12,825 bases of DNA, taken from Deltaproteobacteria bacterium UBA2385 (lineage in GTDB: Bacteria > Myxococcota_A > UBA796 > UBA2385). The stretch is from the NCBI GenBank assembly GCA_002343455.1, contig DDSR01000331.1, positions 26,391-39,215 of the forward strand, in the 5' to 3' direction. Shown here piece by piece: positions 1 through 8,211 of the stretch (position 1 is its first letter; every line of letters starts with the position of its first letter). A program made the translations under genes and the position numbers. Under the pieces are notes generated by a model. It saw nothing but the letters and a program-made list of their open reading frames with translations. It was not told where the DNA came from and did no database searches.

Positions 1-2
1 GC

Positions 3-521
3 CGCTTCCGCGAGGACCTCTTCTACCGGCTCAATGTCTTCCCCATCCACCTGCCCCCCCTGCGCGAGCGGCCCGAGGACACCCCCCTGCTGCTGCGCCA
101 CTTCCTGGAGGACGCCGCCCAGGACTACGGCCTGAAGGCGCCCACCCTGGCGCCCGAGGCGATGCAGACCATCCTGGGCTACCGCTGGCCCGGCAATGTG
201 CGCCAGCTCCGCTCCCTGTGCGAGCGCTGGGTCATCGTCGCCGCCGGGCGCGAGGTCACGCCCGAGATGCTCCCTTCGGACATGCGCAACCTCCTGGTCC
301 AGGACGGGCCGGGCAGCCTGCCGGTCGACGACAACGTGCCGCTGAAGGTGGCGACCGACCGCGCCATCGAGCAGGTCGAGCGGACCTACCTGCAGCGCAT
401 GCTCCGGCGAAAAGGGGGCCAGCTCGGCCAGGCCGCCGAGGCCGCCGGGATCACCCGCCGCACGCTCTACACCAAGATGAAGCAGTACGGCCTCGACTCC
501 GACGACTACCGCAATCGCTGA
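3..521 (+). CDS. Sigma-54-dependent transcriptional activator, C-terminal part (partial at 5' end)
   Basis: This is the last 172 residues of an NtrC/DctD-type enhancer-binding protein; the start lies left of the window. Such proteins use an AAA+ ATPase to remodel sigma-54 RNA polymerase at -24/-12 promoters. The fragment opens with the arginine-finger region RFREDLFYRLNVFPI, followed by LPPLRERPED and then the sensor II motif WPGNVRQL (fragment residues 62-69). The last 35 or so residues form a Fis-type helix-turn-helix ending in TRRTLYTKMKQYGL, a usual ending for this family. The Walker A, GAFTGA and N-terminal sensory or receiver regions are off-window, so the input signal is unknown. Nothing in the first 67 bp downstream looks like a -24/-12 promoter, so the next gene is not an obvious local target. 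The family assignment is firm; the target genes cannot be told. Confidence 0.95.
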   Translation, partial: RFREDLFYRLNVFPIHLPPLRERPEDTPLLLRHFLEDAAQDYGLKAPTLAPEAMQTILGYRWPGNVRQLRSLCERWVIVAAGREVTPEMLPSDMRNLLVQDGPGSLPVDDNVPLKVATDRAIEQVERTYLQRMLRRKGGQLGQAAEAAGITRRTLYTKMKQYGLDSDDYRNR

Positions 522-588
522 ACCCTTGCAGCGACATGACCGGCGATGCGGCACAATGCGCGCCGCACTCCCTCTACGGTGATCCCCG
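522..588 (+). promoter_or_regulatory. Short intergenic gap with Shine-Dalgarno for the ceramidase-like gene; weak -10-like element
   Basis: This 67-bp gap separates the activator from the lipoprotein gene. GGTGATC at 578-584 matches the 3' half of the extended Shine-Dalgarno sequence and lies 4 nt before the ATG at 589. A CACAAT at 552-557 could be a -10 element (4 of 6 matches to TATAAT), but no good -35 lies 16-18 bp upstream. An in-frame TGA at 580-582 rules out any longer start for the downstream gene. No hairpin terminator is visible after the activator stop, so read-through from it is possible. Confidence 0.35.
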
Positions 589-3108
589 ATGCTCCTCGTC
601 CTCCTCCTGGCCGCCTGCTATCGCCCGCCCGAAGCCAGCCCGCGCGAGCCGCTCACGGTCGGCGCCGGCAGCCCCATCGCCGGGGTCGCCGAGGGCGTCC
701 TGGACCTGCCGGTCGGCGCCCCCCTGGGCGGCTACTCCTCGCGCTGCAACTACCTGGGCGGCGACTCCAAGGTCGACCAGCGCAAGACCCCCTACACCGT
801 CGGCTTCGTGCCCAGCGTCGGCGTACACACCCCGGCGATGGCCCAGGTCCTATGGCTGGAGGCCGGCGACGGCGCCCTGGTCCTGGCCCGCTTCGACGCC
901 ATTTACAGCAGCGACGCGATCGTCGACGAGCTGGAGCTGCGCCTGTCGGCGGCGACCGGCTGGGATCTGCGCGGCCGCGTCGTCGTCGCCACCAGCCACA
1001 CCCACCACGGCGTCGCCAACTTCACCCCGCAGGAGGCCTTCTTCCTGGGCGGCGACCGGCACGATCAGGAGATCTTCGAGCGCCTCGTCGGCGACCTGGA
1101 GCGCCTCGCCTTGACGGCCTGGGAGCAGCGCGTGCCCGCCGCCATCGGCCTCTCCCTGGCCAAGGACTGGGATCCCAGCGACCTCGTCTACCGGGACCGA
1201 CGCAACGAGAACAACGAGCTGGCCTTCTTCGAGGACATCCCGGCCGGCAGCTACAAGGACCCCAACCTGTGGCTGCTGCGGGTGGACAGCGCCGAGGGCG
1301 AGCCCCTGGGCCTCTTCTACACCTTCGGCATGCACGGCACGCTGCTGGACGGGGACAACCCGCTGATCTCCACCGACTCCTCGGGCGGGGTGCAGCGCGG
1401 GGTGGAGGAGATGTTCGACCGCCCGGTGGTCGTCGGCCACCTGCAGGGCGGAGGAGGCGACGCCTCGCCCGCCGGCACGGACGAGGGCATGGCCCGCACC
1501 GAGACGCTCGGCGAGTACGCGGCGGCCTCGATCTACGAGCTGTGGGAGGCCACCCCCACCTCGACCCAGCCGATCCGCGTCGACAGCATCAGCCGCGGGA
1601 TCTCGATGGACCACGCCTCCATCGGGGTCGACCGGCCCTATGGGCGGCTGGTCTACAGCCCGCTGGAGGAGATCGAGGGCTACACCCCCGACGACGTCGT
1701 CTACGACGATCAGGGCCGGATCATCAGCCCGATCGACGAGTTCAACGCCCCCTACGGCGGCGTCTTCTGCGGCTACGACGACCCGCTGCTGTCCTCGGGC
1801 ACCATCGGATCGCAGGTCTTCCCCTACGACGGCTGCATGGACATCGGCCTGATCAGCGGCCTGATCTTCGGGCTGTTCGGGCTGGACGTCGAGACGATCG
1901 AGCTGCCCCTGGCCCATATGCTGCGCGCCCAGGTCACCGGCACCATCTTCGACGGCATCGCCATGCGCACCGCCGATGGCCAGGAGATCACCGACCGCGC
2001 CCTGGTCGGCTTCCTGCCCGGCGAGACGACCAGCATGTACGCCGAGCAGTTCCGCCGCCGGGCGCTGGACGAGCTGGGCATCGAGCACGCCCTGCCGGTC
2101 GGCTACGCCCAGGACCACGAGGGCTACCTGCTGATCCCCGAGGACTGGCTGCTGGGCGGCTACGAGCCCAACATCACCTTCTGGGGCCCGCTGGGCGCCG
2201 AGCACATCATGGAGGGGCTGCTGACCCTGGTCGACGAGCAGCTCCAGGACGAGCTGCACGAGCCGGTCGATCCGCTGGGGATGTTCCCCACGACCACCTA
2301 CGGCGAGTGGGCGCTGGGCACCGTTCCTCCCGATCTGACCCCCGAGGCCGGGACCTGGGCCAGCCAGCTCCCCGAGGGTCTCTACACCCCCCTCCGCGAT
2401 CGGGGCCTGGAGCCTACGCTGGACCAGCCGAGCCAGGTCCGACGGGTCCAGGACGCCGTGCAGCTGGTCTGGAACGGCGGGGATCCGATGGTGGACTCGC
2501 CGAGCATCCAGCTGCAACGCGACGAGCGCGGGAGCTGGGTCGACGTGCTCACCCGCAGCGGCCGCCCGGTCGGCAGCGATCGCACCGATGTGCTGCTGGC
2601 CTGGCACCCCGACCCGCTCTACCCGGTCGACGCCGAGCAGACCCACACCTGGTGGGCCTCCTGGCAGGCGGTGGACTGGGGAGGCGACCGCGCCGCGCTG
2701 CCCGCCGGGACCTACCGCCTGCGCATCCAGGGCGAGCGCTACGTCGGTGGCTCGACCACCTGGCCCTGGGCGAGCGAGGCCTACGAGCTCTCCACCGAGC
2801 CCTTCGAGGTGCTGCCCGCCGAGCTCAGCCTGAGCATGGAGGGGGACCTGCTGCGGGCCAGCCTGCCGGCGCCGGCCTGGGGCTGGCGGCTGGTCGATCT
2901 GCAGGGCAGCAGCCGCGGCGACAACCCGCTGGTCGGGGCCAGCCTGTGGTGGGAGCTGGACGACGGCAGCCTGGTGGACTCCGGGCTCAGCGCGACGGTC
3001 GAGGCCGGTGCCAGCGTCTTCGACCTCAGCGGGGTGGCGCCCCATGAGGACGCCGTGGGAATCGTCGTCATGGACGCCGCCGAGAACCGCGGAGCGATGG
3101 CGCTGTGA
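589..3108 (+). CDS. Neutral/alkaline ceramidase-like lipoprotein
   Basis: This 839-residue predicted lipoprotein resembles neutral (non-lysosomal) ceramidases, zinc amidases that cleave ceramide to sphingosine and fatty acid. The N-terminus is a very short signal peptide with lipobox LAAC, placing the lipidated Cys at residue 10. Family motifs appear in the expected order. SHTHHG (136-141) gives His139 as a zinc-ligand candidate. FGMHGT gives His249 as a second. GGGGDASP holds Ser293 where the family has its nucleophile in GD-x-SP. FLPGET (Glu479) and the segment around Tyr506-Tyr513, followed by YEPNITFWGP, match the later metal-ligand region. The C-terminal third (about 620-839) is beta-rich and partly resembles the ceramidase C-terminal domain (GTYRLRIQGERYVGG, then PFEV). 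The start is fixed by an in-frame stop at 580-582 and by GGTGATC at 578-584. The gene is coupled to the next by a GTGA overlap. The fold call is good; ceramide as the true substrate is an inference. Confidence 0.82.
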   Translation: MLLVLLLAACYRPPEASPREPLTVGAGSPIAGVAEGVLDLPVGAPLGGYSSRCNYLGGDSKVDQRKTPYTVGFVPSVGVHTPAMAQVLWLEAGDGALVLARFDAIYSSDAIVDELELRLSAATGWDLRGRVVVATSHTHHGVANFTPQEAFFLGGDRHDQEIFERLVGDLERLALTAWEQRVPAAIGLSLAKDWDPSDLVYRDRRNENNELAFFEDIPAGSYKDPNLWLLRVDSAEGEPLGLFYTFGMHGTLLDGDNPLISTDSSGGVQRGVEEMFDRPVVVGHLQGGGGDASPAGTDEGMARTETLGEYAAASIYELWEATPTSTQPIRVDSISRGISMDHASIGVDRPYGRLVYSPLEEIEGYTPDDVVYDDQGRIISPIDEFNAPYGGVFCGYDDPLLSSGTIGSQVFPYDGCMDIGLISGLIFGLFGLDVETIELPLAHMLRAQVTGTIFDGIAMRTADGQEITDRALVGFLPGETTSMYAEQFRRRALDELGIEHALPVGYAQDHEGYLLIPEDWLLGGYEPNITFWGPLGAEHIMEGLLTLVDEQLQDELHEPVDPLGMFPTTTYGEWALGTVPPDLTPEAGTWASQLPEGLYTPLRDRGLEPTLDQPSQVRRVQDAVQLVWNGGDPMVDSPSIQLQRDERGSWVDVLTRSGRPVGSDRTDVLLAWHPDPLYPVDAEQTHTWWASWQAVDWGGDRAALPAGTYRLRIQGERYVGGSTTWPWASEAYELSTEPFEVLPAELSLSMEGDLLRASLPAPAWGWRLVDLQGSSRGDNPLVGASLWWELDDGSLVDSGLSATVEAGASVFDLSGVAPHEDAVGIVVMDAAENRGAMAL

Positions 3109-3737
3109 GCCCACCGGCGGGGCCTTCCGGGCACAAGTTCATCGCCATCGCCGGCAACATGGGGGCCGGCAAGACCAGCATGGTGGAGTTCCTGCACCGG
3201 ACCTACGGCTTCCACCCCGTCTACGAACCGTTCATGGACAACCCCTACCTGGACGACTTCTACACGGACATGAAGGCCTATGGCTTCCACAGCCAGCTCT
3301 ACTTCCTGACCCACAAGTTCCGGCTGCACATGCAGCTCCAGGCCCGCACCCAGACCGTCATCCAGGACCGCTCGATCTACGAGGACGCCGAGATCTTCTG
3401 CACCAACCTGTACCGCTCCAAGAAGCTCTCCGAGCGCGACTACCGCACCTACATGGAGCTGTACCGGGCGATGCACCAGGCGCTGTCCCCGCCGGACCTG
3501 ATGATCTACCTGCGCTGCTCGGTGCGCGGCATCCGCCGCCGGATCCGCCAACGCGGCCGCCCCAGCGAGCAGGAGATCCCCGCCGCCTACCTGCGCCAGC
3601 TCAACGGCCTCTACGAGGACTGGATCGGCCGCTACGACCTCTCCCCGGTGCTGGTCTGGGAGAGCGACTCGCAGGACTACCTGACCGACCTGGTCGACCG
3701 CATCGAGTTCCAGCGCAGCATCGAGCGTTTCCTCTAG
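3105..3737 (+). CDS. Deoxynucleoside kinase (dNK/dGK-dAK family)
   Basis: A 210-residue cytoplasmic kinase that would phosphorylate deoxynucleosides to dNMPs in salvage. The P-loop is GNMGAGKTS (17-25). Glu41 in VYEPF fits the catalytic base of the family. QDRS (87-90) is the DRS motif usual in bacterial deoxyadenosine/deoxyguanosine kinases. The lid is Arg-rich: RRRIRQRGRPSEQEI. YLRQLNGLYEDWI near the C-terminus is also family-typical, and the length is normal. The GTG start overlaps the preceding TGA in GTGA, with GGAG at 3091-3094 ten nt upstream; no ATG in this frame fits better. Translational coupling to the ceramidase-like gene is likely, although the two functions have no obvious biochemical link. 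Which of dA, dG, dC or dT is preferred cannot be read from the sequence. The stop codon interlocks with that of the convergent gene. Confidence 0.9.
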   Translation: MSPPAGPSGHKFIAIAGNMGAGKTSMVEFLHRTYGFHPVYEPFMDNPYLDDFYTDMKAYGFHSQLYFLTHKFRLHMQLQARTQTVIQDRSIYEDAEIFCTNLYRSKKLSERDYRTYMELYRAMHQALSPPDLMIYLRCSVRGIRRRIRQRGRPSEQEIPAAYLRQLNGLYEDWIGRYDLSPVLVWESDSQDYLTDLVDRIEFQRSIERFL

Positions 3738-6241
3738 CGCACCCAGACCCGACCGCGCCCGCCGTCGACGGTGATGGTCTGGCCGTCCTGGAGCCGGTGG
3801 GTCGCGTCGCGGACGTTGGTCACGGCGGGCAGCCGGTACTCGCGGGCCACCACCGCGCCGTGGGAGAGCATCCCCCCCGACTCCAGCACCAGGCCGCGGG
3901 CGTTGAGGAAGAGGGGGGTCCAGGCCGGGTCGGTCGCCCGGGCGACCAGGATGTCACCGGGCCGCAGGCGGTGGGCGTCGGCGAGGGTGTGGACGATGCG
4001 GGCCGGACCGGTCGCCACCCCGGCCCCGACCCCGAGCCCGCTGAGGTGATGGCCGCGCTCCTCGTGCTGCAGGGCCTCCTCCTCGCCGATCAGGAAGAGC
4101 GGCGGCTCGTCCCCGCGCGCCCGACGGGCCAGCTCCTCCTCCCACTCCCCTCGCCTGCGCTCGATCAGCTCGCTGGCCTTGGCCCGCGGCAGCTCGCCGT
4201 CCAGCAGGGAGCGCACCTCGCCCTGCTCCAGGAAGCGCAGGTGGAGGCCCTGCTCCTCCTCCAGCCAGAGCCAGGAGCGCTTCCACTGCCAGGCGATGCG
4301 GTCGAAACACTCGCGCTGGCTCTCGCGCAGGGCCAGGTAGCGTCGGGCCAGGGAGACCAGCGCGCGCACCCCGGGGCCCAGCCCCCCCAAGGCGGCCTGG
4401 ACGCGGTCGGGGTGGACGCGGGAGCCCTCCGCCGGATCGGGGCCCTGCGCCGCGGAGCGCGCCAGCTCGAGGGCCGCCGCGGGCTCTTCACTCCAGCGCG
4501 GGCTGAACAGCTCCCAGGATCCGTCGGCGCGGTGGCCGTGGCGCCGCAGGAACTCATCCAGGGAGAGGCAATCCCGACCGAGCAGCCAGAGGTCGCGGTT
4601 GAGCTGCACGGTGACGGAGCTCTCGGGCGGGCTGAGCAAGAGGCTCGACAGGTCGTCTCCCCCCGCCGCGCGCTCCGCCTCGAGCGCGGCCTGGGCCGCC
4701 TCGTACCAGATGTTGGCGAAGAGCAGGCTGCAGACGTGGATCTTGACGTACTCGCGGGCCAGGGCGGCGCAGGCCTGGGTGTGGGCCAGCGCCTCGGAGC
4801 GGCTGCGGATGGGGCCCGCCATCGCCGCGACGCGCGCCTCCATCCCGGGCAGCCACTGGGCCCAGGCCCGGTCGTTGGTGAAGAGGTTCCAGCGAAAGCG
4901 CTGCCAGCGGCGCTCGCGGGCCGTCTCGGCGAGGATCGAGGCGTAGACGCGCAGATCGGGGGCCTGGTCCCGGCGGCGCAGCCAGGAGCGCTCCTCTTCG
5001 GGGGGGAGCAGCTCGATCAGGAAGTGGGGAGGGGCGAAGCCGGGGGCCTTGAAGGCGAGGTGCCGGAAGACCGTGACGTTGATGTAGGGGGCGAAGCGCA
5101 GCAGCCGGGTCGGGGGATCGCCGCCCAGGTAGCGCCGGGTGGTCTCGGGGTAGGCGATGAAGTGCTCGAGCAGCTCGCGCATCAAGGACCAGCCCAGGGG
5201 GGTGGCCGGGCGGGTCCAGCGCTCGCCGACGAAGCGCCGGCTCCAGACCGTCGGGCCGGCGCGGCGCACATCGGCCCCCGCCGTCACCGGGCGGGCCTGG
5301 GTGATCCAGAGCTTGCCGGCGGGGTCCAGCGCCCACTCGATATCGACGGGGTTGCCCTGGCGGGCCTCGACCCGCAGCCCCAGCCGGCAGAGCGCCAGCA
5401 GCTCGGCCGGAGCCAGCACCGGGCGGGCCCGCTGCTCGGCCGGCAGAGGTCGCTCGATCAGCTCGCCGCGCGGCTGGCGGCGGTCGACCACCAGCTCGAC
5501 GGCCTGGTCGCCGGGCACCCGCTCGATCGGCACCAGCCGGATGCGGGCCAGGACCCGCTGCACCGGGCGAGGGCTGCGGCGGGGGCGCTGGACGCGGTGC
5601 AGCTCGGGCACGATGCGGCCGGAGACGACGGCCTCGCCCTGGCCCCAGGCCGCCTCGACCGTCATCTCCCGCCAGCTCCCGGTGGCCGGGTTGACGGTGA
5701 AGAGCACGCCCGCGCAGCGGGGCTCGATCAGGACCTGCACCAGCAAGGCCATTGCCACCGAGCGGTGGGCGCGCTGGCCATGGGCGTCGCGGTAGGCCAG
5801 GGCGTGGGCGGACCAGGCGCTGGCCCAGCAGCGCAGGACGGCCCGCTCCAGCTCGGGGCCGCGCTTGATGCCCAGCAGGGTCATGTACTGCCCGGCGTGG
5901 CTGGCCTCGGCCCCGTCCTCGCCCACCGCCGAGCTGCGGACCGCCAGCAGCAGCTCGGGCTGGGCGCCCAGGGCGGCGGCGCTGCGGTCGAGCGAGCGGG
6001 CCAGCCCGCGGCTCAGCGGCTGCTCCAGCAGCCTCTCCCCGATGTCCTCACCCCGGGACGCCGCTCCCCACAGCCCGCAGCGCCGCAGGTGGGTGGAGAG
6101 GACCGCGGTCGGGACGACGAAGGCCGGGGGGACCTGCAGGCCCATCGCCAGCAGCCCCGCGAGCGAGGCCGCCTTGCCTCCAGCCAGGCGAAGGGCACGC
6201 TCGGGCTCCAGGCGGGCGAGCTCGTTGAGGGTCGGAAACAC
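3734..6241 (-). CDS. PEP-synthase/rifampin phosphotransferase-like dikinase
   Basis: This predicted phosphotransferase has three parts. Residues about 1-330 form a PPDK/PEP-synthase N-terminal ATP-grasp domain: GGKAASL (21-27), AVRSSAVGED (about 101-109), VLFTVNPATG (179-188), AAWGQGEAVVSG (197-208), then DIEWALD and QARPVT. Residues about 330-730 form a large, mostly helical middle domain. Residues about 735-835 form the swivelling phosphohistidine domain, where GGMLSHGAVVARE carries the expected phospho-accepting His794. No C-terminal PEP/pyruvate-binding TIM barrel follows, so this is not a normal PEP synthase. The order and length (835 residues) match rifampin phosphotransferase (Rph), and stretches of the middle domain, such as RPATPLGWSLM and RRHGHRADGSWEL, resemble it. 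The acceptor substrate is unknown. I chose GTG at 6239-6241, with GGAG about 10 nt upstream, just before conserved sequence. ATG at 6296-6298 (854 residues) and 6353-6355 (873 residues) would overlap the divergent gene. Family firm, start uncertain. Confidence 0.85.
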   Translation of the reverse strand: MFPTLNELARLEPERALRLAGGKAASLAGLLAMGLQVPPAFVVPTAVLSTHLRRCGLWGAASRGEDIGERLLEQPLSRGLARSLDRSAAALGAQPELLLAVRSSAVGEDGAEASHAGQYMTLLGIKRGPELERAVLRCWASAWSAHALAYRDAHGQRAHRSVAMALLVQVLIEPRCAGVLFTVNPATGSWREMTVEAAWGQGEAVVSGRIVPELHRVQRPRRSPRPVQRVLARIRLVPIERVPGDQAVELVVDRRQPRGELIERPLPAEQRARPVLAPAELLALCRLGLRVEARQGNPVDIEWALDPAGKLWITQARPVTAGADVRRAGPTVWSRRFVGERWTRPATPLGWSLMRELLEHFIAYPETTRRYLGGDPPTRLLRFAPYINVTVFRHLAFKAPGFAPPHFLIELLPPEEERSWLRRRDQAPDLRVYASILAETARERRWQRFRWNLFTNDRAWAQWLPGMEARVAAMAGPIRSRSEALAHTQACAALAREYVKIHVCSLLFANIWYEAAQAALEAERAAGGDDLSSLLLSPPESSVTVQLNRDLWLLGRDCLSLDEFLRRHGHRADGSWELFSPRWSEEPAAALELARSAAQGPDPAEGSRVHPDRVQAALGGLGPGVRALVSLARRYLALRESQRECFDRIAWQWKRSWLWLEEEQGLHLRFLEQGEVRSLLDGELPRAKASELIERRRGEWEEELARRARGDEPPLFLIGEEEALQHEERGHHLSGLGVGAGVATGPARIVHTLADAHRLRPGDILVARATDPAWTPLFLNARGLVLESGGMLSHGAVVAREYRLPAVTNVRDATHRLQDGQTITVDGGRGRVWVR

Positions 6242-6296
6242 GGTCCAGGCACTCCGGGGTGGATGGGATAATCCGCCAGCCCCCCCCGAGGTCCTC
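6242..6296. promoter_or_regulatory. Divergent intergenic region between the dikinase and P5C dehydrogenase genes
   Basis: With the preferred starts, 55 bp separate the two divergent genes. GATAAT at 6267-6272 matches the -10 consensus at 5 of 6 positions on the + strand and sits inside GGATAATCC, whose reverse complement (GGATTATCC) offers a weaker -10 for the minus strand. No convincing -35 is seen at the right distance on either side. GAGG at 6288-6291, 5 nt before ATG 6297, is the ribosome binding site of the dehydrogenase. The minus-strand GGAG before GTG 6241 serves the dikinase. Confidence 0.4.
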
Positions 6297-7936
<1,640 letters not shown>

Positions 7937-7940
<4 letters not shown>

Positions 7941-7964
7941 CAGCGGCGCACAGTCGAGTAATGT
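7937..7964 (+). promoter_or_regulatory. Candidate sigma-70-type promoter for the XPB operon
   Basis: TTGACA at 7937-7942 is a perfect -35 hexamer and overlaps the stop codon of the P5C dehydrogenase. Sixteen bp downstream is TAATGT at 7959-7964, a poor -10 with 3 of 6 matches. An alternative AGTAAT at 7957-7962 scores better (4 of 6) but is too close. Transcription from here would give the helicase mRNA an untranslated leader of about 240 nt. The -35 is convincing, the -10 is not. Confidence 0.4.
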
Positions 7965-8211
7965 CCTGTTCAGGTTGAGCGGTGGCATTCGACCCCACTC
8001 ATCCTGAGTCGAGCACGCGGTCGGCTCGGCTGAGTGGATCCCCCACTTCGCCTCCATCCGCGAGGTCACGGTCATGATGGCGCCCGCCTCGTGGCCCGTG
8101 GTCGGTCCGATGTCCTCGAACCTCCGATTGCCGGGGGTCGACTCTTCCATGCAATCTGGTGGCTTTCCGCAGGTGCTTCTCACCTGCGTGCGGGGGCCCA
8201 TGCGATGACCG
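7941..8211 (+). other. Non-coding 5' leader of the XPB operon with two inverted repeats
   Basis: This 271-bp stretch has no credible gene on either strand. The short open frame 8034-8228 has no start signal or recognisable sequence. The stretch holds two hairpins. The first pairs TCAGGTTGAG (7970-7979) with CTCATCCTGA (7998-8007) at 9 of 10 positions around an 18-nt loop. The second pairs CGCAGGTG (8168-8175) with CACCTGCG (8181-8188) perfectly around CTTCT, ending 23 nt before the helicase ATG. Neither is followed by a T-run, so they are not standard intrinsic terminators. GTTCAGG at 7968-7974, just after the possible -10, resembles half of a myxobacterial LexA box. No clear Shine-Dalgarno precedes ATG 8212. 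The leader may be regulatory; no known riboswitch class was recognised. Confidence 0.45.
8168..8188 (+). repeat. Perfect 8-bp inverted repeat before the helicase start
   Basis: CGCAGGTG at 8168-8175 and CACCTGCG at 8181-8188 are exact reverse complements separated by the 5-nt loop CTTCT. The structure lies 23 nt upstream of ATG 8212, close enough for an effect on translation initiation, or it could be a protein-binding dyad. No T-tract follows, which argues against a terminator. Confidence 0.6.

Noticed and set aside
512..530. Possible -24/-12 (sigma-54) promoter around TTGCA at 526-530
   Set aside because: The -12-like TTGC is present, but the required GG ten bases upstream of GC is CG here (516-517), so the element is incomplete.
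546..3114. Long alternative frames over the ceramidase-like gene (833 codons on +, 754 codons on -)
   Set aside because: Both give Arg/Pro/Gly-rich or Val/Gln/Gly-rich sequences without motifs, while the frame at 589-3108 carries ceramidase motifs in order.
3762..3771. 10-bp palindrome CCGTCGACGG near the convergent gene ends
   Set aside because: It lies within the last codons of the dikinase gene, has no loop or T-run, and such palindromes are expected in GC-rich coding DNA; not a terminator.
3734..6241. Annotation of the dikinase as phosphoenolpyruvate synthase (ppsA)
   Set aside because: The C-terminal PEP/pyruvate-binding barrel that would follow the phosphohistidine domain is absent, so pyruvate is an unlikely acceptor.
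3008..6271. A 1087-codon open frame on the + strand opposite the dikinase gene
   Set aside because: Its translation is a low-complexity mix of Gly, Ala, Gln, Pro and Leu with no recognisable motif. The minus strand encodes clear PPDK-type motifs over the same DNA. It is a GC-rich shadow.
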